Below are positions 40,695-50,358 of a DNA stretch of 64,000 bases, one piece after another. Source of the stretch: Longimicrobiales bacterium (GTDB taxonomy: Bacteria > Gemmatimonadota > Gemmatimonadetes > Longimicrobiales > Gaopeijiaceae); the NCBI GenBank assembly GCA_029245345.1, contig JAQWPM010000013.1:1-64000 (forward strand). The letters run 5' to 3'. Under the pieces are notes generated by a model. The model saw nothing but the letters and a program-made list of their open reading frames with translations. It made no database searches and had not been told where the DNA came from. Each line of letters begins with the position of its first letter. Position 1 is the first letter of the stretch. Position numbers and translations under genes: made by a program.

Positions 40695-43109
40695 CTACTT
40701 CCTGAACAGGTAGCTGAATTTCACAAATAAGCCTTCTTCGACCGGGTCGAGCCGCGAGAGCTGGTAGCTGCGCTCACCGACCATCAATCGACTGTATCCG
40801 AAGTAGACGATCGTTCCCGGCGATGGTTCGTACTGGAGCAGGAATTGTCCCTGAAACTCGCCACCCTCTCTAGCCGCTACCGGAGTCCCCGCGTAGGCGA
40901 GTTGCTGGCCCGTGGTGGGGTCTTGGAGGGCTTCACGGTTGTCCAACTCGTATTGGACGCTGCCACGCGCCATCAGCGATTTGTTGAACTGATATTGGAG
41001 TCGGAAGTTCGTCACGTTCACCGTCGAATAGAGTTCCTTGTTCGATATGGTGACCGTGCGCTGCACGGAGGTACCCAGGCCATTGAGGCCCGATGTGGAC
41101 TGGGTGAGGGCTTCTGTCTCTTCTGAAGTGCGCCAAATCCTGGAGAACGTGTGATTCAGTGAAACCTGAAGGCGTATCGTCGGACGCCATTGAACGTCAG
41201 GGCGGAATTGGAGCTCGTAGCCGCGTGACGCTTCAGAGAAAATTGGAATCTCTCTGGCGATGAACGAGCCGTTCATATTCAACTGATTGTTGATGCGCGT
41301 TCGCGGCATGATCGCGATGCCCTTCAGATTTTGGAGCGCCTCTGGTGTGACGAACGCTGCCTGGGCGCCCCCGTCATCAACCACCGTGTAGTACCGGTAG
41401 GCTTCTGGCCGGAAGCGGAAGTACCCGTTCCGCAGGACGATCGTGAGGCTTCGGCCACCCTTGAAGGCGAACGAAGGCGTCACTCGGACTTCGTGTTCAA
41501 ACGGAGTGTCTCCGCTCCAGAAGCCGTCGTGATCGAAGTAGTTCGTCGTAGTGATCGAGAGAGATTTTCGCTCGAGCGTGGCGCCCGCCCGTCCGAATCG
41601 AGTGAGCGTCGCACCGGCGTTCACCTGCGTGTCACCGGCGCGTGTGATGAATCCGCTGCGAGCACGAAAGTCTGGGTGAATGTCCGTCAGGCTCATGTTC
41701 CAGTTGAACGTGCGCCCACTCTTTGCGAACGCGGCCGTGAAGAGTGGCTTGAATCCGGTATGTCCTAGGTCAGTTGCGGTGCGGTCAAAGCTGCCCGCGA
41801 ACTGGGTGGTGAGCGTGTAGCGGCCCTTGATCAGGAACCGAGCATCGGCAGCGACCAGTCGATTGAACGCTCCGGAACCGTCGGTCAGCACGCGATCCGT
41901 GTAGAGCATGCCCACTGTTGAGCCCGTGCCTACATCGCGTCGTGCTCTGAAGATGTTGAAGCCGGCCCGCCCGCTGCCGCCACTGATCGACGTAGGACTG
42001 TCGTCGAGTGCTCCGATGTAGCCCATGCTGACGCCGCCGATTTTCGCGGTGAGCTTCGCGCCGCCAATGGGATCCACGATCTGCCGGGTGTGCACGAGTC
42101 GCTGGGGTGTGCTGAAGATGTCCGCGCCTTCCAAGAAGAACGCACGCTTTTCCGCGAAAAACAGGGTGAAGCGTTCGTTCACCGTGAGTCGATTGACGTC
42201 AGCCTCGACCTGTGAAAAATCTGGATTGTATGTGCCGTCCAGTACGATGTTCTGGGTGATACCGACGCGGGCGTTCACGCCGAAGTCGCCCTCCGGGTCG
42301 GCGCGCTGGAAGGATCCGGTGGCCAGAGTGCCTTCTCGCACTCCGGTGATCACCGGGTTCACTTCGATGAGCCGACGTGGGTGGATGTCCCGGAGGCCTA
42401 CGAGGCGTCCACTCTGAGCGAGCGTGCTCGTAGCGTTCTTGGTCAGGGGAGCCCAGGACTGCTTGAAGCTCCGGCGCTTCACTTCGCGGGCAACCTGGAG
42501 CCCCCACGTCTGTTCCGGAACCTCACGGAATCGGAGAGAGACGTACGGGATGCGCACCTCAGCCGTCCAGCCTTCTGCGTCCACGTGCCCATCGGATTCC
42601 CAGAGGAAATCAGGGTTGTAGTCGACTGAGCTGGCCGCGCTGCTGCGGCCTCGACCACTGCTGCGGCCTTCGACCCACAAGCCGTCGGTTTGGAGACCCA
42701 ACGGGTTTACATAGAAGATGTAGCCCTGACGCTGGTCGTTATACGTATCGAGCGTGAGGCGGACCCAGTCGTCGTTGAACACGACTCGGTCTCGTTCTCC
42801 CAAACGTGCGAGGATCAGCTCGGGGTTCTCATCGTACGCCCGGATGCCGAAGTAGATCGCTTCGTCGGTATAGAACACCCTGACCTCTGTGTTTTCCGAC
42901 GCCTCGATGCCTTCCACGGGCTCGTACTGCGTGAATCCGGTCAGGATGGCTGCGTCCGACCAAACAGCCTCATCCATTCGGCCGTCGATGCTAACGGACG
43001 GGCTGGAAATCCGGGGCGGGCTCACATCCAAATGGCCCGCACGCCCGCTGTAGATGACGGAATCCGCTGGTGCGGAGAGCAGAGCCACGAGGCTCAGAAG
43101 CTTCAGCAT
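40695..43109 (-). CDS. DUF5916/CBM9-like outer-membrane barrel protein
   Basis: The 804-residue protein has a short signal (MLKLLSLVALLSAPADS). A CBM9-like domain (about 30-215) follows, with SIDGRMDEAVWSDAAILTGF, VFYTDEAIYFGIRAYDE and GYIFYVNPLGLQTDG. DUF5916 then forms a predicted beta-barrel (from about 240) with FTLFFAEKRAFFLEGADIF and ending FVKFSYLFRK, with an aromatic C-terminal strand. Function is not established; such proteins are abundant in Gemmatimonadota and Bacteroidota and often sit with secreted hydrolases. It converges with the M1 gene, 33 bases between stops. Confidence 0.88.
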   Translation of the reverse strand: MLKLLSLVALLSAPADSVIYSGRAGHLDVSPPRISSPSVSIDGRMDEAVWSDAAILTGFTQYEPVEGIEASENTEVRVFYTDEAIYFGIRAYDENPELILARLGERDRVVFNDDWVRLTLDTYNDQRQGYIFYVNPLGLQTDGLWVEGRSSGRGRSSAASSVDYNPDFLWESDGHVDAEGWTAEVRIPYVSLRFREVPEQTWGLQVAREVKRRSFKQSWAPLTKNATSTLAQSGRLVGLRDIHPRRLIEVNPVITGVREGTLATGSFQRADPEGDFGVNARVGITQNIVLDGTYNPDFSQVEADVNRLTVNERFTLFFAEKRAFFLEGADIFSTPQRLVHTRQIVDPIGGAKLTAKIGGVSMGYIGALDDSPTSISGGSGRAGFNIFRARRDVGTGSTVGMLYTDRVLTDGSGAFNRLVAADARFLIKGRYTLTTQFAGSFDRTATDLGHTGFKPLFTAAFAKSGRTFNWNMSLTDIHPDFRARSGFITRAGDTQVNAGATLTRFGRAGATLERKSLSITTTNYFDHDGFWSGDTPFEHEVRVTPSFAFKGGRSLTIVLRNGYFRFRPEAYRYYTVVDDGGAQAAFVTPEALQNLKGIAIMPRTRINNQLNMNGSFIAREIPIFSEASRGYELQFRPDVQWRPTIRLQVSLNHTFSRIWRTSEETEALTQSTSGLNGLGTSVQRTVTISNKELYSTVNVTNFRLQYQFNKSLMARGSVQYELDNREALQDPTTGQQLAYAGTPVAAREGGEFQGQFLLQYEPSPGTIVYFGYSRLMVGERSYQLSRLDPVEEGLFVKFSYLFRK

Positions 43110-43223
43110 ATGAAATCTACAAGAACAGGTGCGGAGGGCCCGCGTTTAGGTCCTCTAGGACACGCGCCTCCCCGAAGGTGCTGGCCGGGGAAAGTCGACA
43201 CCGACCCGGCGCGTGAACGGAGG

Positions 43224-43484
43224 CTAAGTCAGCTCCGTATCTGAGGAGGGGGCTCCGCGTTGTTTGTCCGGAGCCTCAAGCAGCTGTTTGTAGAAGTCCC
43301 GTTCCTCTTCGAGTCGGCCGAGCCGGCCGCTCAGGTCATCCATCGCCTCGTTGATCCTCCCCGCGTCGCCCGGGCTGAACTGAGGAGCTTCGCTCGGTGC
43401 TTTGACTTGGGGAACTCGACGAGTCAGGACTCTTCCGATCGTCAAGATCATGACCATGATGATGATGAACTCGAATACGCCCAC
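43224..43484 (-). CDS. Small membrane-anchored coiled-coil protein
   Basis: The 86-residue product has one N-terminal membrane span (VFEFIIIMVMILTIGRVL type, residues 3-21), a linker, then a heptad-rich helix (INEAMDDLSGRLGRLEEERD) and a polar tail. The shape recalls PspB-like or envelope-stress anchors, but there is no specific family match. It is upstream of and on the same strand as the DUF5916 gene, and divergent from phnA. Confidence 0.7.
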   Translation of the reverse strand: MGVFEFIIIMVMILTIGRVLTRRVPQVKAPSEAPQFSPGDAGRINEAMDDLSGRLGRLEEERDFYKQLLEAPDKQRGAPSSDTELT

Positions 43485-43596
43485 TGCGCGCGTCCTCCGA
43501 AGGATGCCAATCGTGGCAGGAAGATCCCTGCCTACCAGAAGATAGTCGATGCTAGCTTATCGCAACGAGCCGAGCCCACCCGAAACGCAGAGTGTG

Positions 43597-44187
43597 ATGA
43601 GTATAGGAGATGCCCTTCGCCTTCGCAGTGAAGCCAGGTGCGAGCTGTGTCGTGGCATCGACGATCTCGCCGTTGTCGACGTGCCGCCGGACAGGGATGG
43701 GTCTCCGGATCGGTGTGTGCTGATTTGCAGCTCCTGTGTGGCGGCTCTCGACCACCCGGCAGCCGACGCCCAACGATGGCGCCCCCTAGCTGACACCATG
43801 TGGACCCCTGTTCCGGCGGTCCAAGTGATGGCATGGCGCGTCTTGAAACGACTGCCTGCTGAGAGCTGGGCGCAGGACCTCCTAGAGACGCTTTACCTGG
43901 ACGAGGAAACCCGGCTCTGGGCCGAAGCGATGGATCAGGCACCCGACGACGCAGATCACGGTGGCCCCGCGCTCGTGCACCGGGACGGCAACGGAACGGT
44001 CTTGGCGGACGGGGATGCGGTGACCCTCATCAAGGACCTCAAGGTGAAGGGTGCGGGCTTCACCGCGAAACGAGGGACGGCTGTCCGTAACATCACCCTG
44101 GTTCGCGACAACGCGGGCCACATCGAGGGGAAGGTGAGCGGACAGCAGATCGTCATCCTCACCGAGTTCGTGAAGAAGTCGGGCTGA
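43597..44187 (+). CDS. yjdM: PhnA/YjdM-family zinc-ribbon protein
   Basis: I chose the ATG at 43597 (MSIGDALRLRSEARCELC), giving 196 residues; an upstream start at 43549 adds an unlikely leader. The N-terminal ribbon has CELC and CSSC, the middle is helical, and the C-terminal PhnA domain is complete: GTVLADGDAVTLIKDLKVKG and RNITLVRDNAGHIEGKV. PhnA was once linked to phosphonoacetate use, but most family members have no known function. The stop overlaps the start of the next gene by one base (TGATG). Confidence 0.88.
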   Translation: MSIGDALRLRSEARCELCRGIDDLAVVDVPPDRDGSPDRCVLICSSCVAALDHPAADAQRWRPLADTMWTPVPAVQVMAWRVLKRLPAESWAQDLLETLYLDEETRLWAEAMDQAPDDADHGGPALVHRDGNGTVLADGDAVTLIKDLKVKGAGFTAKRGTAVRNITLVRDNAGHIEGKVSGQQIVILTEFVKKSG

Positions 44188-46067
44188 TGGATTCCGGGAC
44201 GCCGCGGGAGCGCTATGTCGAGCTCCGAGCGCACCACCAAGAGGGTCTCGATTCGTCGAAGGCCCGGTCTTTCCGGCTTGGCACCTCGAGGGCGATCACT
44301 TTTGTGGGCCTCAGCGCCGGGCTGGTCGCGTTCGATGTGCTCGAGGGCGCCGGTGAGACGGTGGCGCTCCTGGTCAGCGCCGCTCTTCTGGCGGTCTTTG
44401 TTTGGCAGGTAATGGTTCACCGCGGTGTGCGGCGGGAGCAGCGGTGGCATGCGGTGCTGCTGGGTCTGGTGAACGAAGGCGTTCTGAGGTCGGATCGCGC
44501 ATGGGGTGACCTCGACGAGGCGATCCCTGCTCGTGAGCGCCCTGTCGCGGTAGATGTGAGCGGTCACCCGTTCTCTCGAGATCTGGCGGTACTCGGGCCT
44601 GCGTCGCTTTTCCGGTTGCTCGGTCCCGTTACGGGTGAGCCAGGCCGAGTGACAGCGTCCGAGTGGCTTCTCGTTCCGGCGACCCCGGAAGTGGCACTGA
44701 TGCGGTCTGAGGCGGTTCGGGAACTCAGCGAAGCTTTCGACACCCGTCTGACCCTCGCGGCGCACGGGCGCTTGGCGCCTGATGCCGATCCGCGGGCGGT
44801 GTCCAAGTTCCAGGAGTGGGCGGCGGGTGAGGCCTGGATGCTCGGAGAAAGCAGGATCCGAGTGGCGGCGTGGATTCTCCCGACGCTTCTCATTGGTGCC
44901 GCGGCCGCAGACATCTTCATGGGAGCGCCTCCTTTTTGGCTGCTACCCGGCCTGGTGCAACTCGGGGTCGTTCGTCGAGTGACGAAGCGTCTGAGTGATG
45001 ACTTCGCGGCGGTCGAATACATGGCGCCCGCGCTGGCCGCCTACGTTCCCCAACTCCGCGAAGTCTCCTCGTGGCAGATGCAGGCGCCTGCACTCCGCGA
45101 TGTAGTCGCGCGAATGGAGAGCGACGGAAGGCCCGCCCACGAACGACTGGCAAGCCTTGGACGTCTCGTAGACACGGTGGCGAGCAGGAGAAACATCGTC
45201 TACGCGAGCCTCGCTCCCTTTCTGTTGCTCGACGTTCACCTCGCGGTCCGGTTGGACCGGTGGAGGTCAGCGCACGGGCCGAATGCGGTTGGCTGGATCG
45301 GCGCCTTGGGGGAAATGGAGGCGTTGTGTGGACTCGGGTCTCTTGCGCATGACCACCCGGAGTGGGCGTTTCCTGAGTGGAATGAGGACGGATCTGCAAG
45401 GGTCGAAGCGAGCTCTTTGGGCCACCCTCTGCTCGCTCCGGGCGACTGCGTCAGAAATGACGTCACGGTTGGGCCTCCGGGCAGCTTCACATTGGTGACC
45501 GGCTCGAATATGTCCGGGAAGAGCACCCTTTTACGTAGCATCGGTACCAACGCGGTCCTGGCCGGCGCGGGCGCCCCGGTGTGTGCCGCCTCCATGAGCC
45601 TCCCGCGACTCCGTGTACGTACGTCGATGAGCATCGAGGATTCGCTTTCGACTGGAGTGTCGTTGTTCATGGCGCAGTTGCTTCGCGTCCGCGACATCGT
45701 TCAGGAAGCCGGGAGCGGTGACTCGGAAGAGGGCCCGGTGCTCTTTTTACTCGATGAAATGCTCCACGGCACCAACAGTGCGGAGCGCAGGATCGCGGCT
45801 CAGGCCGTGCTGCGTCATCTGCTCGAACACGAGGCGATTGGTGCGGTCAGCACGCACGACCTAGGCCTCGCGGACTCCGAAGACCTCAGGGCGGCAGCCC
45901 ATGCCGTCCACTTCCGTGAGACCGTCCATCGTGACCAAGGCACCACCCGACTCGAATTCGATTACCTCATGCGCCCCGGCTTGGCCCAGACGAGCAATGC
46001 GTTGGTGCTCCTGGAGGCGGTCGGACTAGATCCCAAGCGTAGCAGGGACGACTCCACCTCCCCCTAG
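44187..46067 (+). CDS. Membrane-anchored MutS-like ATPase
   Basis: The 626-residue protein has two pairs of N-terminal hydrophobic segments (about 32-75 and 230-265) instead of the MutS mismatch-binding domain. A MutS-type core helical region and the ATPase follow: Walker A TGSNMSGKST near residue 440, VRTSMSIEDSLSTGVSLF, Walker B VLFLLDEMLHGTNSAER and STHDLGLAD. It should bind ATP and dimerise; a role in mismatch repair is doubtful given the missing reader domain and membrane anchors. Translational coupling to PhnA is direct. Similar proteins occur in Bacteroidota and relatives with unknown function. Confidence 0.85.
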   Translation: MDSGTPRERYVELRAHHQEGLDSSKARSFRLGTSRAITFVGLSAGLVAFDVLEGAGETVALLVSAALLAVFVWQVMVHRGVRREQRWHAVLLGLVNEGVLRSDRAWGDLDEAIPARERPVAVDVSGHPFSRDLAVLGPASLFRLLGPVTGEPGRVTASEWLLVPATPEVALMRSEAVRELSEAFDTRLTLAAHGRLAPDADPRAVSKFQEWAAGEAWMLGESRIRVAAWILPTLLIGAAAADIFMGAPPFWLLPGLVQLGVVRRVTKRLSDDFAAVEYMAPALAAYVPQLREVSSWQMQAPALRDVVARMESDGRPAHERLASLGRLVDTVASRRNIVYASLAPFLLLDVHLAVRLDRWRSAHGPNAVGWIGALGEMEALCGLGSLAHDHPEWAFPEWNEDGSARVEASSLGHPLLAPGDCVRNDVTVGPPGSFTLVTGSNMSGKSTLLRSIGTNAVLAGAGAPVCAASMSLPRLRVRTSMSIEDSLSTGVSLFMAQLLRVRDIVQEAGSGDSEEGPVLFLLDEMLHGTNSAERRIAAQAVLRHLLEHEAIGAVSTHDLGLADSEDLRAAAHAVHFRETVHRDQGTTRLEFDYLMRPGLAQTSNALVLLEAVGLDPKRSRDDSTSP

Positions 46068-46111
46068 GTCGTGAGGGGGCACGCGCGTGGTTGCTGGGCG
46101 GGGACCTCCCG

Positions 46112-46560
46112 TCAATTCGGTAGAAACAGCGCCATGTTCACCAGATCGACATCGGTCCGCGCGCGTATTTCGCGCGCGGTTCCGCTGAAACCCATAACTC
46201 CCCACCCGAAGGGTGGACTGCCATGACGATGGGTACGTCGGGAACCGACACACGCTGAATCACTCGCCGCTCTGCGACGTCGATCACGGAGATGTCGTGA
46301 CTTGCGGTGTTGTTCACGAAAGCAAGGCGCCCGTTCGGGGTGACGACCAGGGAGAAGGGAGAAGCCCCGATTCCGTCCGACAGCTCTCCGGTGTTCAAAT
46401 GGGACGCCGTGTTTGATGAACACGATCTTGTCGTCGCCTCGAATGAAGAATGCGTATTCGATGTCTCCGGACATGACTGACCCACCGCTGGACTGCACAC
46501 CCACGTCCGAGGCAGCTGGAGAATCACCGGAGCAGGCTCCGGCCACGAGACAGAGCGCGT
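46112..46560 (-). pseudogene. YVTN/YncE-like beta-propeller lipoprotein, frameshifted
   Basis: The minus strand starts with a lipoprotein-like end LCLVAGACSGDSP and continues IEYAFFIRGDDKIVFIKHG. Homology then moves to another frame, reading LNTGELSDGIGASPFSLVVT, GRLAFVNNTASHDISVIDVA and VPIVMAVHPSGGELWVSAEP, typical of YVTN beta-propeller blades. After about 46180 the frame is lost again. A full propeller needs some 300 residues, while only about two blades remain. Two frameshifts and a 3' truncation make it a pseudogene, and no clear start codon was found upstream. Confidence 0.7.
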
Positions 46561-47003
46561 GAAGCGCCAGGGAGGGCTGTCCACGGTGCCCCAGGCGCCG
46601 ACGGGCAGCAAGCAGTGTCGGACGGGCGTTAGCCCTCCGTGCCGCTGATGACTGACTGGGACGACCCTGCTTATGAGATCAGCCGTTTGAGCGCGAGCTT
46701 GCTCTCGAAAATGCGGCTGCTCAGGCCCGGCGATAACTCCACGGGACACGAAGCGGCGACCACCTTCGCTCAACAATTCACCGCGGCGTGCTCATGCTTG
46801 TGGGTCGCGCGATCTGTTCGTGGTCGCCAAATTTCTTAGCTTCCTAAGTCCAGTCCCCGGTAGCACACGGGGCTCACATCCCACGCAAGGTATTCATGAG
46901 GTCATCCAGGTCATTGGATCTGCTCGCCCCAGGTAGCGAGAAATTGATCTATATGCGGCGTGCATCGGTGTGCAGCGAGAACTCTTTTTGGACTGGAGCC
47001 TAG
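46561..47003. other. Intergenic, no gene recognised
   Basis: About 440 bases without a protein-like frame on either strand; short open frames here are arginine-rich and lack start signals. It holds the unread 5' flank of the decayed propeller gene and the promoter region of the acyl-CoA dehydrogenase. No clear hairpin or repeat was noticed. Confidence 0.5.
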
Positions 47004-48491
47004 GTGACGGGGCCTCGCACTGCGCAAAACACGACCCCGAGTCCAACGGGGATAGCAGCAGATGGAGCGACTGCCTGGATGGCGTCGGAGTGTGACGGCG
47101 TCAAGGGCCGTATCTCTCGTCTGAACACCCGCCTGACGGATATGTCCCTCCCGGGTCACACCACGCCTCAGGCTGAGATCCAACGCGGGCTGATTCGAGA
47201 CGTCTTTGCCGACGTATGGGATTGCCAGCCACTTCACGGCTTCATGCCGGAAGCGATGGGCGGCTCCACTGAAGAGATCTTGGCGACGGTTGAGACCGTG
47301 GCGTATCACCATCTCCCGATGGCCCTGTCCATGGCGATCAACGGGGTCCTCTTTCTTCTCCCCGTCGGCCAGTATGCCGAATCTAGGGTGCGTGATGAGG
47401 TGATGAGCCGTTTTTCCGGCTCGGATGTGGTGCTCGGTGGAATGATGATGACCGAGCCGCACTGTGGGACGGACCTCTTCGCAGCAAAGACTACCGCGAA
47501 GCGAGGGGCTACGAGCACTCGCATCCGTGGTGAGAAGCATTGGTCCGGACTTACGGGTCACGCAGACTATTGGATGGTCTTCGCGAGGGACGAGGAGGCT
47601 GGCCGGCGGGACCGGTTTGCCTTCCATGTCGCATCCGCGGACGATCCGGGCTTCAAAGTCTCCGAGTACTACGAGGCGTGCGGGCTCTGCCCGATTCCGT
47701 ACGGCCGGACCCAGGTCGACATTGAACTGCCCAACGACGCCAGGATCGGGAAGGGGGCTGCATATTCGTCGGTTGTTGCCGGAATCCTGCAGCGGAGCCG
47801 ACTGATCTCTGGAGGCGTGGCGCACGGATTCGCCCGGCGTGTGCTGACCGAGGCTCGCAACTATGCCGAGTCTAGGACGGCTTTCGGTGAGCCTTTGGCC
47901 CGCCTGGATCAGGTCGCGTACAGGCTGGAGCGCATTCAGTTCACGGAGCTTATGGCTCGGGCTATGCTCTCCTACGCCGCCAACTCAGTAGGCACGCTTC
48001 ACCAGCCTGTGCCTGAGTCGCGCGGTTGTTCGCGGACCATCAAGGCTTTGGCGACCGGCCTCATGGTCGATGCGTCGGACCACCTCTCTATGATCCAGGG
48101 CGCGCACGGGTTCCGTCGGACAACGATGGGCTTAAGCGCTTTGACGGATGCGCACCCGTTCCGGATCTTCGAAGGGCCGAACGATGTCCTCTTCGACCAA
48201 GGCGCATGTGACGATCTGCGCCGCGCCAAGGGGCAGAGCCTGGGCGAGATGCTTAGTGGTCACCAGTTCACGCCGAGCACCAGTACACTCGCGAGTCTGC
48301 TCGACCGGGGGGTTGAAGATCTCCCCCAGCGCGACCGAGTCGTGCTCGGGCGAATGATTGCCCTGGCCGATGCGATGTGCTGGATGAGCGAGGCCGTGTG
48401 TTTCTCGGATGAAGAGCTGGAGTTGGCTGCGCGGCATGCGGAAGCAGATATGGCCCGGATGGCTGTGACGTTGGAGATGACGACGGCCTAA
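47004..48491 (+). CDS. Acyl-CoA dehydrogenase family protein
   Basis: The GTG at 47004 has GGAG 6 bases upstream and gives 495 residues. Family blocks are in order: GGMMMTEPHCGTDLFA (flavin contact), RGEKHWSGLTGHADYWMVFA, ESRTAFGEPLARLDQVAYRL and QGAHGFRRTTMGLSAL. The end block RIFEGPNDVLF holds the Glu at the catalytic-base position of short-chain enzymes. The N-terminus is about 30 residues longer than usual, and a further 90-residue helical tail follows the core. It would oxidise an acyl-CoA with FAD; chain preference is not readable. No electron-transfer flavoprotein gene is adjacent. Confidence 0.88.
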   Translation: MTGPRTAQNTTPSPTGIAADGATAWMASECDGVKGRISRLNTRLTDMSLPGHTTPQAEIQRGLIRDVFADVWDCQPLHGFMPEAMGGSTEEILATVETVAYHHLPMALSMAINGVLFLLPVGQYAESRVRDEVMSRFSGSDVVLGGMMMTEPHCGTDLFAAKTTAKRGATSTRIRGEKHWSGLTGHADYWMVFARDEEAGRRDRFAFHVASADDPGFKVSEYYEACGLCPIPYGRTQVDIELPNDARIGKGAAYSSVVAGILQRSRLISGGVAHGFARRVLTEARNYAESRTAFGEPLARLDQVAYRLERIQFTELMARAMLSYAANSVGTLHQPVPESRGCSRTIKALATGLMVDASDHLSMIQGAHGFRRTTMGLSALTDAHPFRIFEGPNDVLFDQGACDDLRRAKGQSLGEMLSGHQFTPSTSTLASLLDRGVEDLPQRDRVVLGRMIALADAMCWMSEAVCFSDEELELAARHAEADMARMAVTLEMTTA

Positions 48492-48606
48492 GGTGCACCG
48501 CGCCTCGAGTGCATCACCCTCGCTTGCTGCGTTGGCAAGCGCGTACCTTCCCCGCCGTACGTCCCGCGGGCGTAGTGCGCCCGAGACCTCCAGATTGAGA
48601 CATCGC

Positions 48607-50349
48607 ATGTTCAGACCGGCCCTTGCTTCTGTCTTAGCGCTTGTAGTTTTCTCCGCCTGCGACGACACGACCTCCTACGACGTGCTCATCACGGGCGGCA
48701 CGGTGTACGACGGCTCCGGCTCCGCCCCCTTCGTGGGTGACGTTGCGATTGACGGCGATCGGGTCGTCGCGGTGGGCGATCTGTCGGGTGCCACTGCGGC
48801 CAACGTCGTCGATGCATCGGGAATGGCAGTCTCACCTGGCTTCGTGAACATGCTCTCGTGGGCCACCGAGACTCTCATCGTCGACGGGATGTCTCAGGGG
48901 GACATCCGGCAGGGTGTGACGCTGGAAGTCTTCGGCGAAGGCAATTCGATGGGGCCCATGAACGACGCCATGAAGGCCGAGTTCTTGGACGGCTTCAAGG
49001 ACTTCGTGGGTGGTGAGGATGCGGCCGCCGCGCTCCTCGGTGGGAGCTTCGAAGTGCCGTGGACGTCGCTGGGTGAGTACATGGAGTTCCTTGAAACCAA
49101 GGGTGTCTCGACGAATGTGGCCTCGTTCCTAGGTGCGACCACCGCCAGGATTCACGAGCTCGGGTACGCAAACCGTCCACCTGATGCGGAGGAGTTGGAC
49201 GCGATGCGTGCGCTCACTCATGCCGCCATGCAGGAAGGTGCCGTCGGCATCGGCTCATCGCTCATCTATGCTCCCGCGTTCTATGCGGAGACGGACGAGT
49301 TGGTAGCGCTCTCCGAAGTCGCGGGTGAATACGGCGGCATGTACATCTCGCATATGCGTTCCGAGGGGAACCGCATTCTCGAAGCGATCGAAGAGTTGAT
49401 CACGATATCCCGCGAAGCTGGCCTCCCGGCTGAGATCTATCACCTGAAGCAGGGCGGTGAGGGGAATTGGGACAAACTCGACGATGTGATCGACATGGTC
49501 GAAGCGGCGAGGGCTGAAGGCCTGCGGATCACCGCCGACATGTATACCTACACTGCGGGCTCGACGGGCCTGGACGCAGCGATGCCGCCGTGGGTCCAGG
49601 AGGGCGGCTACGAGGCGTGGGCGGAGCGCCTGCAGGACCCAGCGGTTCGTGGGCGAGTCATGAGTGAGATGGTGGCGCAGCAGGATGATTGGGAGAACCT
49701 CATGCAGGGTGCCACGCCTGAAGGCACGCTCCTCGTCGGCTTCAGGAACCCCGATCTGCGCGGCTATATGGGGCGGACTCTGGCGGACGTTGCCGCCGAG
49801 CGGGGTGTGTCGGCCCAGAATGCCGCCATGGATCTCGTTGTCGAGGACGGTAGCCGGGTCCAAGTCGTCTACTTCTTGATGTCCGAAGAAAACGTGAAGC
49901 GGCAGATCGCTTTGCCGTGGGTTGCATTCGATTCGGATGCGGGCTCGATGGCGCCTGAGCCTCCGTTCACGGATGCGAGCACACACCCGCGGGCCTACGG
50001 CAACTTCGCTCGGCTGCTGGGCAAGTATGTTCGTGAGGAAGGGGTCATCCCCCTGGAAGAAGCGGTACGCCGCCTCACGTCTTTTTCAACGACCAACCTC
50101 GGCATCACGGACCGCGGCCTGCTCGCCGAGGGCTACTACGCCGACGTCGTCGTCTTTGACCCCGAGACGATCACTGACCACGCGACGTTCGAGGAACCGC
50201 ACCAGTATTCGACGGGGGTGATCCACGTGTTCGTCAATGGTGGGCACGTACTGAGCGATGGTGAGCACACGGGTGCTACGCCCGGTCGTGTTGTGAGAGG
50301 GCCGGGGTGGACCGGAGGGGGCGATAGGCCACCTGAAGGGAGTCGGTGA
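48607..50349 (+). CDS. D-aminoacylase-like amidohydrolase lipoprotein
   Basis: The ATG at 48607 starts a lipoprotein signal (MFRPALASVLALVVFSAC), giving 580 residues. The composite-domain start TTSYDVLITGGTVYDGSGSA and C-terminal VIHVFVNGGHVLSDGEHTGA identify the N-acyl-D-amino-acid deacylase group. The canonical HxH of PGFIDxHTH is replaced by PGFVNMLSWATETL, and the metal-bridging Cys region reads EVFGEGNSMGP without Cys. YISHMRSEGN, EIYHLKQGG and FDSDAGSMAP still hold the other His/Asp positions. It is thus a mononuclear or altered-metal subfamily. It precedes a DUF819 membrane protein by 9 bases, suggesting joint use of D-amino-acid derivatives. Confidence 0.87.
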   Translation: MFRPALASVLALVVFSACDDTTSYDVLITGGTVYDGSGSAPFVGDVAIDGDRVVAVGDLSGATAANVVDASGMAVSPGFVNMLSWATETLIVDGMSQGDIRQGVTLEVFGEGNSMGPMNDAMKAEFLDGFKDFVGGEDAAAALLGGSFEVPWTSLGEYMEFLETKGVSTNVASFLGATTARIHELGYANRPPDAEELDAMRALTHAAMQEGAVGIGSSLIYAPAFYAETDELVALSEVAGEYGGMYISHMRSEGNRILEAIEELITISREAGLPAEIYHLKQGGEGNWDKLDDVIDMVEAARAEGLRITADMYTYTAGSTGLDAAMPPWVQEGGYEAWAERLQDPAVRGRVMSEMVAQQDDWENLMQGATPEGTLLVGFRNPDLRGYMGRTLADVAAERGVSAQNAAMDLVVEDGSRVQVVYFLMSEENVKRQIALPWVAFDSDAGSMAPEPPFTDASTHPRAYGNFARLLGKYVREEGVIPLEEAVRRLTSFSTTNLGITDRGLLAEGYYADVVVFDPETITDHATFEEPHQYSTGVIHVFVNGGHVLSDGEHTGATPGRVVRGPGWTGGGDRPPEGSR

Positions 50350-50358
50350 GGGTCGGTC

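Noticed and set aside
44187..46067. Calling the MutS-like gene mutS or mutS2
   Set aside because: The mismatch-binding and Smr domains are absent and N-terminal membrane segments are present, so neither symbol is justified.
46911..47825. A 304-codon minus-strand frame opposite the acyl-CoA dehydrogenase
   Set aside because: The plus strand has all dehydrogenase blocks, and the antisense product is His/Arg-rich and unrecognisable.
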